From Neonectria sp. B-13 (taxonomy: Eukaryota > Ascomycota > Sordariomycetes > Hypocreales > Nectriaceae), in the NCBI GenBank assembly GCA_002682825.1, contig NOKP01000009.1, positions 930,001 to 994,000 on the forward strand: a stretch of DNA of 64,000 bases. Reading direction: 5' to 3'. The translations under genes were made by a program, and so were the position numbers. This document shows positions 30,312-41,586 of this stretch, piece after piece (position 1 is the first letter of the stretch; each line of letters starts with the position of its first letter). The notes below the pieces were generated by a model that was given only the letters and a program-made list of their open reading frames with translations, was not told the origin of the DNA and did not search any database.

Positions 30312-31683
30312 TCATCGTTTCTTTAGAGAATTTGCTGCCTTGCAATCTGCAACTTGTTGCTCACACTGGGCCACCCCGCCAGCCAGTTCACCGGAGTTCG
30401 CGGCGTTTGCGCACGCGTTGTGTTGGATGTCGCAGGATCTTGAGATGGCAGCGCCAGAGCCGGTGAAGGTATTGCCATTGACTGAGAAGGGACGGTCACC
30501 GGTGGATGAGATGACGGGAGGAGCTGCGCCACCGAGAGTGCCGGTGAATGCCTGGATGTTTGAACCAGTACTGGTGGGAGTCTCTGTTGCTTGTCCGGCC
30601 AAGGCTGAGGTCGGAGTCGCGACGGCAGAATCTGCGGCCCCTGCTGCGACTGAAGTGGTGTCTACGGAGCAGACCAACTCAGACGTTGCAACCGCAGCCG
30701 CTGTGGTAGTTGCAGCGTTCTCCGCCGCGGAAGAGGCTGCAATTGCGGTTGGGCTCGCTACAGCATCAGTGGCATCTGCTGCTCCTCCAGCGCCGGCAGC
30801 GCCGTTAACAACGGTAGCAAGATCGACGGTTCCCGTCACTGACGCAACATTAAACGAGGCCAAGTCAACAAGGTCGGTTGCGAAGATTCCGCCGGTGCCC
30901 GAGAACGTTGGGGATACATCAGCAGCGGCGGCGGAGATCTCATCTTGTGAAGCGTCAAGTACAAGGAGACCCTGTGAATAGATGCAACCCAGGTCGGGCT
31001 CTTCGTCATCACAAGAGTTGCCTGCACCGGTGGTGTCGCTTGCCTACAGATAATTAGCACGTTCCATGTGAACAAGGTAAATGGGTGCATACATCGCCAG
31101 GAGCAAAGGTACCACTAAGCAGCGCCAAGTTGGGATCAGCCCCAATTCCGGCAAGCTGCTTGGCCAGCTCAAGAGTAATGGCCTTGTTGAGCGCTCCTGC
31201 GTTCTCCGAAGCAGGGTCTTGGTGTTGGGTCAAAGACGCAATCTCTGGGTTCACGGCTGTCTCACTGCAGAGAGCGCTTGCAACACCAACGCCAGCCGTA
31301 TTCCTTTCAATGGCTTGGAACAGCAAGGCACCTGCCATGCCTCGGAGGTCCCCAGCGCTCTTCGCATTGGTGAATGCCTGATCGGCAGTCTCTTGCTTCA
31401 AGCAGTCGAGGTTTGTCACATCTCCCGCCCCATCAGCTGCTGCGGCGTTGCCCAAGAGACCAAATACCACGTCGACAATACCCTTGGGGTTGTCGACATT
31501 GAGAAACTCGCGGGTGATCGTGAGCACAAAGTCGTGCGAGTGCTCCTGGGGAACCTCGCGCTTGTGGAGATGGTTTAGCTGTCTATGGCGAAGAGCACGA
31601 CGGTGGCTGGGGAGACCATGAATGGGTGATGCCAGCGCCAGGCTGATTAGCGCATCAAGAAAAAGAATTGAAGAGAATCTCAT
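30312..31683 (-). CDS. secreted Ala-rich protein of unknown function
   Basis: Two exons, 31683-31093 and 31043-30312, joined in phase 0 over intron 31044-31092 (GTATGC...GTGCTAATTATCTGTAG); 440 aa. A signal peptide is followed by a Kex2-like KR site (MRFSSILFLDALISLALASP, then HKREVPQEHS). The first half is helical and Ala/Leu-rich with cysteines in NLDCLKQE and ALCSETA; the second holds CDDEEPDLGC, a long Ala/Thr/Ser linker and a C-terminal domain with CDIQHNACANAAN and QCEQQVADCK. This pattern (N-terminal helical domain, low-complexity linker, Cys-containing C-terminus) is common in filamentous ascomycete secretomes, but no activity is known to me. A long plus-strand open frame across exon 2 is a shadow of the biased codon composition. 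TATA box upstream. Confidence 0.88.
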
Positions 31684-31760
31684 GTTGAAGGGAAAGAAAG
31701 AAAGAAAGCAAATGTTGTGTGATTGAATTGATGAGATATCGTGAAGGCTTCAACCCGTTG

Positions 31761-31767
31761 TTATATA
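31761..31767 (-). promoter_or_regulatory. TATA box of secreted-protein gene
   Basis: TATATAA on the minus strand about 78 nt before the ATG at 31683. Confidence 0.5.
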
Positions 31768-32517
31768 TACACGAGCCCTGGGGTTGTTCATCCCGTCTTT
31801 GGATGCGTTCCCCCTGACAGACACCAGACAACTTGGCGAGCCGCATTTCCGATCATGAAGCTCGGGTAAGGCCGAGATTTCCAGGAACGGGAACCATCTC
31901 CATCCAGGCGCCTGCCTGACACATGGATGCCAGTGTTTGTCCCCGAAAATACTCGTTTGATTGGGCGGTCCAGACGTTGCTGTTGGCGTCGCGCGTGTCA
32001 AAAATGTTGAAGCACAGCCGTAGGCGAGGGCGGCAATCTGAAGCTGCACATCATACAGGTCGAGCAACAGGTCTTGGCTTTGTGTGTTTGAGCAGGGGTT
32101 GTCGCCGTTGCGGCTAATACTGGCGTTGTCGCAGCGTTGTGGTTTGGGTTAGTTCAGGGGTCCTTTGGTTCACATCTCGAACTGTCGGCTGCCCTACGGA
32201 ACAACCTGTCTCAACCGCCCCAACATCATCATCCTACTCATTTAATCACGGGCTTGCTGTCTCTTTCGAGCCAAACCTCGCTTAACGTGCAGGGCGTTGG
32301 CTGCGTGTCATTTTGAGCCATAGCGTCTCCCGCGCATACAATAAATACAAGACCATATAATGACAACACACATGGCTCGAATTGAAAGGTGTATGCAATG
32401 CGATGCCCAGGACATTCCCCAATCAAAGGCTACGGCGTAGTGTACGTAGTGGACGTTGTTTACCCGCGTCCACAGCAGTAAGTGCCTTCAGGAGTGGTCA
32501 ATACCGCTCGCTCTTCC

Positions 32518-32703
32518 CTAGGTGGTGGTGGTGGGAGCGATGTGCAGCTCCTTCAAGTCCTCAGTGAAGTCACTCTCATCTTCATCACCATCTTCTTCGT
32601 TGCCATCTTCTTCTTCATCGTCATAGTCGTCATGTTCATCATCCTCAATCAAGTCCACATCATCGCTGATAATGTGTGCATATCGAGGACAAGGGAGTGT
32701 CTT
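32518..32703 (-). pseudogene. acidic C-terminal coding fragment
   Basis: A minus-strand frame reads TLPCPRYAHIISDDVDLIED followed by a long Asp/Glu tract, FTEDLKELHIAPTTTT and TAG. It looks like the acidic tail of a protein, but no upstream exon was found in the rest of 31768-33420, which otherwise shows no gene. It may be a relic or simply an expanded GAT/GAA repeat. Confidence 0.25.
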
Positions 32704-33420
32704 GCGTAAGTCTTCTGATCTTGACGCAACCCAGGATTCATGATCATGTCTAGAAAGCGGATTTCATTTCTTTGATACCTGCTACACTTTCTTAAATGTT
32801 TTAAGACATTCCATATACCTGGAATTCCAAAGCGATACATTATTCAGATAACAAACGATACTTCCTTGCAGTCGAGAGGTTTTAGACGAGTGGGAAAGAC
32901 TTAGGGTAGGTTGATAACTCGGTTGCTTTTGAGCTGACTGGCCACCAGCCGGAATAAGAGGCACGAGTCACGCACCCTGCTCTCGACTCGTTGGTCTCTG
33001 CTCGTTTGCCGCCACATATGTAGCTTCCGCTCCCCGATTCGTCTCGCTTGAACAAGGGGCCACACACCAAGCTGGGGAAGGTCCATTCATCCAAGCCACA
33101 GCATGACCCAATCGACACCACAAAGGCAAGTTCCAGCGAAGCTAGTCGGCTCCAAGACAATGATGGGTGCAATTGCCCCGCCTCTAACCCTCCGCATTCC
33201 CCGGACCCCAGACAGGAGCCTCGGATGCCCAAGTGGACCCACTGAGTATTCCTTCACGTAACTGGTCATGAGCCACCCTCTAAGTCAACACGGGATGTCA
33301 AGCCGTCTTTTGCGTTTGACCGACCCACCCTAAAAACAATCCAGTTCCCCCGTCTCATCGTCTTCTTACGCCACACGTCGCTTCTTTCTCCATCATAATC
33401 AGGTCAAAGCGGCCGAGAAT
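32704..33420. other. intergenic, no gene seen
   Basis: No supported coding sequence; the right end is the promoter of the membrane protein at 33421. Confidence 0.4.
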
Positions 33421-34565
33421 ATGGACATGGTGAGCACCTCCCGGGGCAGTTTTGCCTTGAGGACACGAGACACTAGTAATACTGACTCCGTCATGGTCAC
33501 TGTATGCATTCCCTACTCTTGAAGTCGTGCAATGGCGTCTTCCTGACATATGTGCCCTAGGTCTGTTCAGCGCTGGCCTTGTACAATGCCTTTGAACTCC
33601 TCGTTCTCATCTTTGTTACCTTTAAGCGGCGCAAGGGCCTCTACTTTTGGAGCATCTTCCTTGCGTCGTTCGGCATCATTCCCTACTGCATCGGTTGGCT
33701 TCTTGTTCATTTCAACCTTACCCATGACTGGATCGGCATGATCATCGATTCCATCGGATGGGTGCTTTTGGTCTCAGGCCAATCCGTGGTTCTCTACTCC
33801 CGACTACACCTGGTCATCAACGACGAAAAGATTCTCCGCGCTGTACTTTGGATGATCATCGTGAACGGTGTCATTTGGCATACCTCAATCACTGTACTTT
33901 TATTCGGCTCGAGCTACAGCCCCGCGCAGAACCGAGGTGGCTTCAACGCCGCCTTCACCGTCCTGGAAAAGGTCCAGATGACCTGCTTCTGTCTTCAGGA
34001 GTTCATCATCTCCGGTCTCTACATCTGCAAAACGTGGGATTTCCTTAAGACGGCTTTCGGCAGCAAACGACGATTCATGTGGCAGCTTTTTAGCATCAAT
34101 GTCATCATCGTCGCCATGGACGTTGCACTTCTCGCCATCGAATACAGGAGCTTATTCCTTTGGGAGCAGGGAGTCAAGGCCGTCACCTATTCCATCAAAC
34201 TCAAGCTCGAATTCGCGGTATTGGGCCAGCTCATCGAGTTTCTCCAGCATCGGGGCAATACTTCCAGACATCCTACAGACCATAACACAGCTGCGTTTGT
34301 GGAGCTATCTGGTAGTCGGACACAAAGAAGCGACAGGAAAACACGCTCTACTGGCAGGGGGGAGACAATCCACATGGAAGACCCGAACCCCGGCACATCG
34401 AGTACCACGACAACCTCAAAGGCTTCACCACATTCAGCTGAGGAGCAGGACGAGATTAGAGTCACCACGAGGATAGAGGTGGAAAGCAGCGTAATACATT
34501 GCGGGGATAATGCTAGCACTAACCACCTTTATAACACTGCTATCCAAGAGATCTCAAGGTCTTAA
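33421..34565 (+). CDS. DUF7703-like seven-TM membrane protein
   Basis: Two exons, 33421-33501 and 33561-34565, phase 0; intron 33502-33560 begins GTATGC and ends CCCTAG. The protein is 361 aa: a short N-tail (MDMVSTSRGSFALRTRDT), then seven hydrophobic segments between about residues 25 and 250, beginning VCSALALYNAFELLVLIFVT and continuing with FWSIFLASFGIIPYCIGWLL and GWVLLVSGQSVVLYSRLHLV. Segments TFKRRKGLYFW and GQSVVLYSRLHLV are the marks by which I place it in the fungal DUF7703-type membrane family. The tail from about residue 255 is hydrophilic, Ser/Thr-rich and probably cytosolic. Function and ligand unknown. Using the internal ATG at 33579 instead would remove the first helix, so the two-exon model is preferred. 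Confidence 0.85.
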
Positions 34566-35235
34566 TAAAGTGGGGTATTTAAGTATGTTTTAACGAGCCT
34601 GTTTCTGGGAAGAGTGAGGGAAGCTGCAAGATCGAAGGTCCTTCACAATAGGAGCGCTGCTATAGCGCTGGGAACCTAAAAGTAGGGGTATAATCATGTA
34701 TAGATTAATCTCTAGCCCTTTCTTGAGAAGAACAGGCAGCTGGTATATAATAAATCGGGGGAACTAGCGCCTTGATAGCTACGACCCAACAGCTGACTAG
34801 CGGCTTCAACGCCGCTTCCTCTCTGACGTCTCTTTTGGCGCGTCACGGGGAGACTAATACATAGAGAAAAGAATTCTTATAATAAACAGCTAGAGCCTAA
34901 AGTGAGAATACAAACAAAATCAAGATTGAACATCTGAAGAACGTGCAATCCATAGCAGGGCAGAGCGGTGTCTTTTACGCAAAACATCACAGATGACCTA
35001 GTAAGCATGTGACTATAGTTTCAAGGCCACTGTTATGAGATATGTCTTTATTAGATACTCTCAATGAAAGGTCACCACCAATATTGCTATCCCTGTTGCA
35101 GAACTGCCATGGTTTATCGGGCATTTGATGCAGACTGTCGTATGAACCCATCCGCAAGAGACACCCCCAACATGAGATCATTCGGATTTACAACTAGAAT
35201 TGAATTGCGCATTTACCGGCACTAAATTATCTCTC
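34566..35235. other. convergent intergenic, no gene seen
   Basis: Two genes end toward each other here. No coding pattern. Confidence 0.4.
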
Positions 35236-37218
35236 TCAAAGCATCATCAGGCAGACAAGAATTGTGACAGCACCGACCAAAGTGGCTGCTGACTTCTGCA
35301 CCGGTGCACCAGCCGTAACCTGGAGAGGAGCAGTCGTAACCGCAGTAGCTGACGCCGTCGTGTTGTCGGCGGAAGAGGGGGCAAAGGTAGTAACAACGGC
35401 GATACTGGTAACCGTCTCGCCGGCGACTTCATCACTGAATGCAACACTGGTAGCCGTCTCGCTGGTGACTTCGTCACTGAATGCAACAGTGGTGGTCTGA
35501 GTCTTGGCAGGAACAGTGTGGTGGACGTGGATAGTCGTGGTGTGTTCCGTAGGCGGCTCGACGCCAGCAGGGGGGGTGAACTTACCCACAATCGGCGTAG
35601 GGCAAGCGGACAGAGTGACACCATTGGTGATTGTAACAGTGCGGAGAGGGTGAGCAGTGGTAGTAGCCGTAGGAACGGTCTGCTTCTCGGTGACAGGGCA
35701 GACGGTGGTGTAAAGATCGATGGTCTGGGTAACGACAATCTCCTTGGCCCAGGTTGCCGGGCAGTGGATAACAGAGGCGGCACAGCTGGTGACGGTGTAC
35801 ACGGTAGTAGCGTAGACGGTGGAAGTGTGCATGACGGCAGGAGCAGTGATGGTCGAGCTGATGTGGACCGCCGTCCGAGTCTGCTTGCTGAGGGTAGTCC
35901 TGTGCATGGTGTAGTTGTTGCTTGCCGACAGGCTGGTGCTGAGGCTTTCGACAGTCTCGGACGAGGACACGAAAATGGGGATGTCGGTAGCAGTTTGAAC
36001 GGCTTCGGATGAAGAGAAGAAGATGGGGATATCGGTTGCAGTTTGGGCAGCCTCGGATGAAGAAACAAAGATGGGAATGTCGGTCGCGGTTTGAATCGGC
36101 TCCGCCGTAGTCACAACGACGGGGACATCGGTCGGGATGATGGCAGCAGTCGTGGTGGCGATGGCGTCCAGGCACTGAGTGTATGTGCTTCCAGTCCAGA
36201 ATGTTGCCGACGTGGTAGGGATAGCACCGAAGGACGTCGAATCAACGATAACGTCGAAGTTGGCATACGCGCCGGCGTTGATATCCCAGAACTCGGTCAC
36301 CTCGAGGGCGCACGTGTCGGTACTCTGAAGCTCGGCGACAAGCTCAAGGAGGTTGAGGTAGATGCCCACCTGAGCTTCAGCACCAACTCCCAGCACTTCG
36401 AAGCTGGCACCCAGCTCAGATCGTAGGCGGAGATCGACAGTCAGGGTTGCGGCTCCCGAGGTAATCTCCCACGGGATGCTGTTACTCATGGCTCCGGCGC
36501 TTCACAATTGTTAGTATGCAACCAGGAAGCTACGGCTTTGGACATACAAGTTCTGGTCAACGATCTCTCCGTTGAGGTCGGCTGCAATCCATGAACCATC
36601 AGGAATGGTAAACTCGAAGCCTCCCTGAACATCGATGCTGGAGCTGAGCATGAAAACAAGGTCGAGGTAGAAGACGAGACCAATGTTGAAATCAACGCCC
36701 TTTCCTCATTGTAAGCAGATTGTATCGGACTCGGCAGGTTTCGACTTACATCGAGATCGGGAAGGCCATCTGAGCGCCAAAGATTGATCGAATTGCTGCC
36801 GCTGGCAGCAGCAGCGATGCTCAGGTCGATATATGCTGATGTAGAGGCGAAGGAGATGTTGAGGACTGAGTCGAGAAAGTCAAGGAGCTCTTCACCATGG
36901 AAGGTGGATGTGATAATTCCCGAAGTCTGACAGTCGATGCAGTCAACGCTGAGGCTGTTTTCGCCACCCTCGCTGTTATCCAGCTCACTTGAAACGCCGA
37001 GTATTAGCGAGGCTTTGTAGGAACGGAGAAGAGACTTACATGTCGAAGAGGTTTTCGTTTTGCTTGGACCAAGAGAAACTGGCAGTGTTGACCAGATCCC
37101 TACGAACTATGGGTGAGACATCCGAGTCGGTAGAGACGGGAGACCTGGCAATACCTGGGCTGGCAACAGCCGATGCAGCCAGAACGGCCCAGAGGGCGTG
37201 AAGAGAGTGAGCACGCAT
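35236..37218 (-). CDS. GPI-anchored cell-surface protein with tandem repeats
   Basis: Four exons: 37218-37040, 36987-36750, 36699-36548 and 36499-35236, with introns 36988-37039, 36700-36749 and 36500-36547 (52, 50, 48 nt; GTAAGT, GTAAGT, GTATGT donors). The product is 610 aa. Signal peptide MRAHSLHALWAVLAASAVAS; globular N-terminal half with CIDCQTSGIITSTF, VDFNIGLVFYLDLVFMLSSS, and TDTCALEVTEFWDINAGAY; then a Thr/Ser-rich stalk with three 16-residue repeats (ATDIPIFVSSSEAAQT type), a Cys-containing VYTVTSCAASVIHCP block and two VAFSDEV repeats. The end (KSAATLVGAVTILVCLMML) is a GPI-attachment-type hydrophobic tail. It is probably a cell-wall-exposed protein; the N-terminal domain recalls fungal proteins with no known activity. 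The second half alone has its own long open frame, but that is only exon 4. Confidence 0.88.
35953..36096 (-). repeat. 48-bp coding tandem repeat, three copies
   Basis: Three near-identical 48-bp units in exon 4 of the GPI protein encode ATDIPIF-[VF]-SSSE-x-[AV]-Q-T; unit boundaries are approximate to a few bases. Confidence 0.75.
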
Positions 37219-40200
37219 ATTGAAACGAGTGAAAGGGCTTGAAAGACAGAAAGCGAATGAATGAGTGTGTGGGGGAGTACAACGAATGGGTCTGCCCTTC
37301 AAGCTGAAGAGAGTAGCAAGGGATATATACGTTCAGCAAAGAGAGAGGTGGTAGCTCCACTCCCTGGACGATTTCCAGTTGCCTCGAAAGCATGGGCATA
37401 CACTTCACAGCACGTCAAGGTCCGCAAAAGCCAGAAGCGGATCTCGACTCTGGCTAAGAGCAGGCTGCATCTGTGAGCGCCTCGGTTTCAGATGCAGGTT
37501 CCGGGATGAGCATTGTCACTAACCTATTTTTGCCATGATGGATGCCCTTCTCTAGCACCACATTCCCAACGGTGTATCGTTCCCGCCAACTGAAGCAGGT
37601 CGGATGCGAGAGAAACGTCCGGGGCCGTTTTCGATCCATGCTCCGTAAGACTAATTTCCGACAAGGCTGACAAGGCAGTGAGGCGCCAATCCCAAGGGTC
37701 CGGGCCGGTGGAGTGTGCCACTGTGGGGTTGTGCTCATGGTGGATTGTGGACTCAGCCGCACAATGGCGGACGACTTTGACGTTTGCCTTGCTGTGCCGT
37801 CGAAGCCGAATCTTTGCGAGTTTCCTCATCGAGCTGACAGCGCCTCTCAGCCTGGTATGACGGCATTTCCAAGGCTCCAAAGCCTGAAGCACTGGAGCAG
37901 TGAGTTCTGGCCTCTTCAACTGACAGGTGCGGGCACTCGACGCAATGAAGACAATGGCTAGAGGATAGCAGATAGCAGATCTCCGATAGCATATCTCCGA
38001 TATAGCAGCAGTTCCTGTAGGTTACCAGCCACGTGATGGTTATCACGAACTATTTCAGGTACGCTTCCCCGTGCTCACATCTGTCTTAGCTCTGTAATCT
38101 AACTTTGTCTCATTGCTAGCAGAATCAGACTACCCCTGGCTGAAACTTGGGCGCTAGACGCGTGGAAGTTTCTCTAGCGTCTCTGTCGCGCAGGTTGCCC
38201 AAATCGGAATGCCCGCCAAAGACGAGCACGAGCACGAGCGGACGCGGCTCAAAATGTCAATGTTCGTTCGTAAGGTAGTCAAATGCATGCTTTGAACCAC
38301 GTCTATGCTAAACCTGCTTCACACCAAGCACCTTGGTTTTGTGCCATCTCCTCGGGACCTAGGGGTCAGCACATAAACAACGAGGGAAAGGCGACAGCCT
38401 GGTACGGAAGTGAGTTGATAACCTGAATATGATCATTGGTGGATTACATTAAGAGGCGCATCAGCCTAGCATGCTGCAGTCGGGAGACAGAATGCCTGCA
38501 CCTTGCATTTTCAACCATGACAAGGCGGGGATCGATCCTGGATGTCTCAACAACTACATCGATGATTATCTCCTCGTGAGGCTCTCGGACAGAGCAAAGA
38601 ATGCCTTCCAAAGACTTGAGCTTGTCAAACTAACGTCGGCACGCCCGCCACCTTGCGGTCAGGATCATCCATCCACAATTCCCAAAGCCCGGGCGTTTGT
38701 TATTCGTGTCGCCCAGGCACAGGCGCTTCTCAACTCAACGTCCCGCATGTGGACACCACCTACCCCGTATCTCGACCAACCACATTCAAGCGTTGGACTC
38801 TTTAGGCTCGTGGAAGTCCGGTTAGTTCGTTTCTCAAGGCTCAGCATGGCTGGCGCAGACACGAGATGCCCCATGGGACATATTCTTTGATCACAAGGCT
38901 ACCGGGAATAATGCCGGCACTGGTGCGCTTTCTCACCGCAAGCAGTCGCGCCAGTGGCTTTTTCCTGCTGTAAGTTAGATCACGGAGTGTTGGGCTAGAT
39001 CCTACCATAAAAGATCTGCAAGGTCGTGTTATTACTCGTGGTCAAACACTGGCTACCGAGGAACAAAGCCCTCAAGGTCGCAACCAACGTGCATCATCCT
39101 AGCATGTGTGCTCGACATGCTGGTAGAGTATGGCGAGAAGGAGACATAATTCGGCTGTAGTTTATGTCAAAGATCAGAGACAATAATAGCCTGACGGTCG
39201 TTCCCAGCTTGAAAGACCATGGAAGATGTTGCTCTTCGAATGAGTCTCCTCAACAGCATCGTCAGTTAACATTATCCCAAGATTGCCTTACCGTCTTCAC
39301 AAGCCAGGCTGTCGGAGGCATATCCCTGCAATCCCATGCCCCGTTGAACCAGGACGAACAACCTTTTGAGTGGTCGGTTTCCTTCCGTGGGAAACCCCAG
39401 TTGTTTCTGTCATCATCTTGTCAGCACCTCATTTGAGATTTGCAGATGGGTGTAGCCTATTGCGGCTTCGATGCACCGCAATGGTTACCCCAGCCAGATA
39501 AAGGTACTACCTGCGCCATAAGATGCACACTTCAGGCTACTGGCTCGACGACCTGCATCCTGCGTGCATTAGACAGTGTAATAACGCGGGCCTTTTGCTG
39601 CTTTTGGAAAGGGGCCGCAAGGAATAAGCAAAAATGGGCGACATGACGCCCATGCACTTCGATTAGTCTCCATTCCAAGGGACCATACATGGTGTTGCGA
39701 CTTTTGAGGCTCTGCCGTTTTGGACTCGTCACAAGCCCAAAGGGCAAGTTGAATGCGAGGTGTTTGGAAGTTGACGTTCCTCGAGACAACCAACAAGCTG
39801 CCCGATTCCGGTTGCGCGCACTCATTGAATAGAGGAATACTGAAAACAACAAATTAAAACCCTACTTCAGAGCTACAAGCCAGGAATACTCATATTAGGC
39901 CTTACTGTCCTTATTGTACGCTCAATATTCTACGAGTCCCACGGTTGCCCGCCTAATGCAGCAAGATCGGCCCTTGCGGAAGACATAAATATTTGTTAGC
40001 TTTAGCACTCAGTATGTGGAGCCATTTTCATGCGTTACCAAGGCTTCCACAGCTTAGACGACAATCTGCCTTGCCTCCGGCTCAGGGAACAGTTTCAGGA
40101 GATACTGCTGGAGATAAGCGTGCTTGAAGTATTCCGTACCAGCTCGCTCTTCCAACATTCCAGCTCCAAGGGTAACCCTGCTCTCTCACGTCTCCTCATT

Positions 40201-40880
40201 CTTCAATTTGCGCTCTCGGGCTGAGGCATCGGTTACCATTCGAATATGTGTCGTGTGGTCACTGTGAGGATTCTAGGACCCTCGCTCTTGGAGATAGAAA
40301 TTAGATCGGAAACCAGATAACAAAAGCGTCGCGTGGAAGTCATGGTACCCGCAGTTTGATACATTTCTGAGTGAAGAAATGCAGCTCTAGCCAGTGCAGA
40401 GACGAGGTGCAAGAGGGAATCTGGGTACGGCTTGGTAGTTTAAGCCGTTGGTCAATGGCGTATCTTGGCTGTACGCGTATTACCTACGTGCACAGGTACT
40501 CTTTTGAAGGAATAGCTCGATATCGTTTACCCTATACATTTAACAGTGCTAATTTGCGAGGCACGCAAATTGTTCCTTGTCTCTGTGTTGTCGGCAAGGG
40601 TTAAAGAGAAATAGCGTGCGTGAGAGAGACGTTGGTTCACTTTAAAGTAGCATCACAGAAACGATACCAACTTTTGCTCAGAAAATGCCAGTGTATATTC
40701 ATATAGCATATAATAGACTGTCTAACGCTAGACGCCAAACATTTATAGAATGTAAGAGCCGCACCGAGTGAGTACCTCGAATATTAAAAACAACATTCGA
40801 AGCAACACACCATTTCTCCGCAAATCTTCCAGTGGGCCGATAATATTGTTCGCACCCTGAAAAACGCCTTACTACCCCCT
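37219..40880. other. long gene-poor interval
   Basis: 3.7 kb in which I find no supported gene. Short GATAGCAGAT/ATCTCCGATA repeats lie at 37960-38005. The plus-strand frame at 38471-38890 contains protein-like text (NNYIDDYLLVRLSDRAKNAF) but has no start context, partner exon or family I can name; plus-strand frames at 39164-39646 are similarly unassignable. Confidence 0.4.
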
Positions 40881-41468
40881 TCATTTCGACAGACAAACTT
40901 GAGAATAGTAGGTGGCAAAGGTCGTTGCAGCCGCAGCGCAGCAAAATATGGACTCCTGGTTCGCCTTGGCGGCGCAGGCCACACAAGCCACGACAAAGTT
41001 GACGGAAGAGAAGTTGGCGCAGGAGCGACAAGCATTGGGGTGCGCCGCGCTGTTGCAGCTGAAAGAATGGGACTTGGCGATGGCGGCATCCTTGATCTGG
41101 GGGCAGTTTCGAGCGCGCTGGTGGATGGAGGGGATGGAAGTTGTCGCAACTACATCCAGAGCGAGGACCGCGTCAAGGTTGGCCAGCATGTCTTCCTGCT
41201 TGGAGATGGCAACAATGGGCTCGAAGAACTTGTCGTAGAGCGACTCGGGAATGCAGTCAGAGGGCGAGTCAAGGTAGACGTCGGGGATACGGGGCATGAC
41301 AAAGTCGTTGGCCTCGGTCTTGTTGATGTTCAGAACCTCGTAGGTCTGGCTCAGGGCCTGGAGATGCGAGAGGTTAATACAGCCGGTCTTGCCGCCAGCA
41401 GTAAACGTCAGGTCGCTCGAGAGAGCAGATCCAGCCAGCATGGCAAGAAGGAAGACGGAAGAAACCAT
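40881..41468 (-). CDS. secreted cysteine-rich protein, 195 aa
   Basis: Single exon from ATG 41468. Signal peptide MVSSVFLLAMLAGSALSS, then a mature chain of about 177 residues with 11 cysteines, crowded toward the C-terminus: RNCPQIKD, SFSCNSAAHPNACRSCANF, VACVACAAK and FCCAAAATT, ending QVCLSK. The N-terminal part (LTFTAGGKTGCINLSHLQAL) and PRIPDVYLDSPSDCIPESLY are well ordered in appearance. No enzyme motif. The composition and export signal fit a secreted fungal protein of the effector or surface type; an odd cysteine number leaves one unpaired or dimer-forming. A long antisense open frame is a shadow. A TATA-like element lies upstream. Confidence 0.85.
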   Translation of the reverse strand: MVSSVFLLAMLAGSALSSDLTFTAGGKTGCINLSHLQALSQTYEVLNINKTEANDFVMPRIPDVYLDSPSDCIPESLYDKFFEPIVAISKQEDMLANLDAVLALDVVATTSIPSIHQRARNCPQIKDAAIAKSHSFSCNSAAHPNACRSCANFSSVNFVVACVACAAKANQESIFCCAAAATTFATYYSQVCLSK

Positions 41469-41577
41469 TGTTGCGATGGTGGTTGATTCGGTATCTTAAC
41501 GAGGTGTTTGAGAGGGCAAAAGAGATGTTTTGATGTGCTGCAGAATAAAAAGGTTTCGTTTTCAAGAGGGACACACC

Positions 41578-41586
41578 TAATTTATA
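41578..41586 (-). promoter_or_regulatory. TATA-like element
   Basis: TATAAATTA on the minus strand about 110 nt before the ATG at 41468. Confidence 0.4.

Noticed and set aside
30304..30981. 225-aa plus-strand open frame, Ala/Val/Glu-rich
   Set aside because: It lies antisense to exon 2 of the secreted protein and owes its openness to that gene's Ala/Thr codon bias; no domain and no start context.
35518..36175. Long open frames on both strands inside the GPI-protein stalk (164 and 197 aa)
   Set aside because: They are out-of-frame shadows of the repetitive Thr/Ser coding sequence.
38471..38890. 139-aa plus-strand open frame with a DYLL segment
   Set aside because: It briefly resembled the YxDD box of a reverse transcriptase, but no other RT motif flanks it and the spacing is wrong.
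40899..41486. 195-aa plus-strand open frame
   Set aside because: Antisense shadow of the 11-Cys secreted protein, which has a clear signal peptide and TATA box on the other strand.
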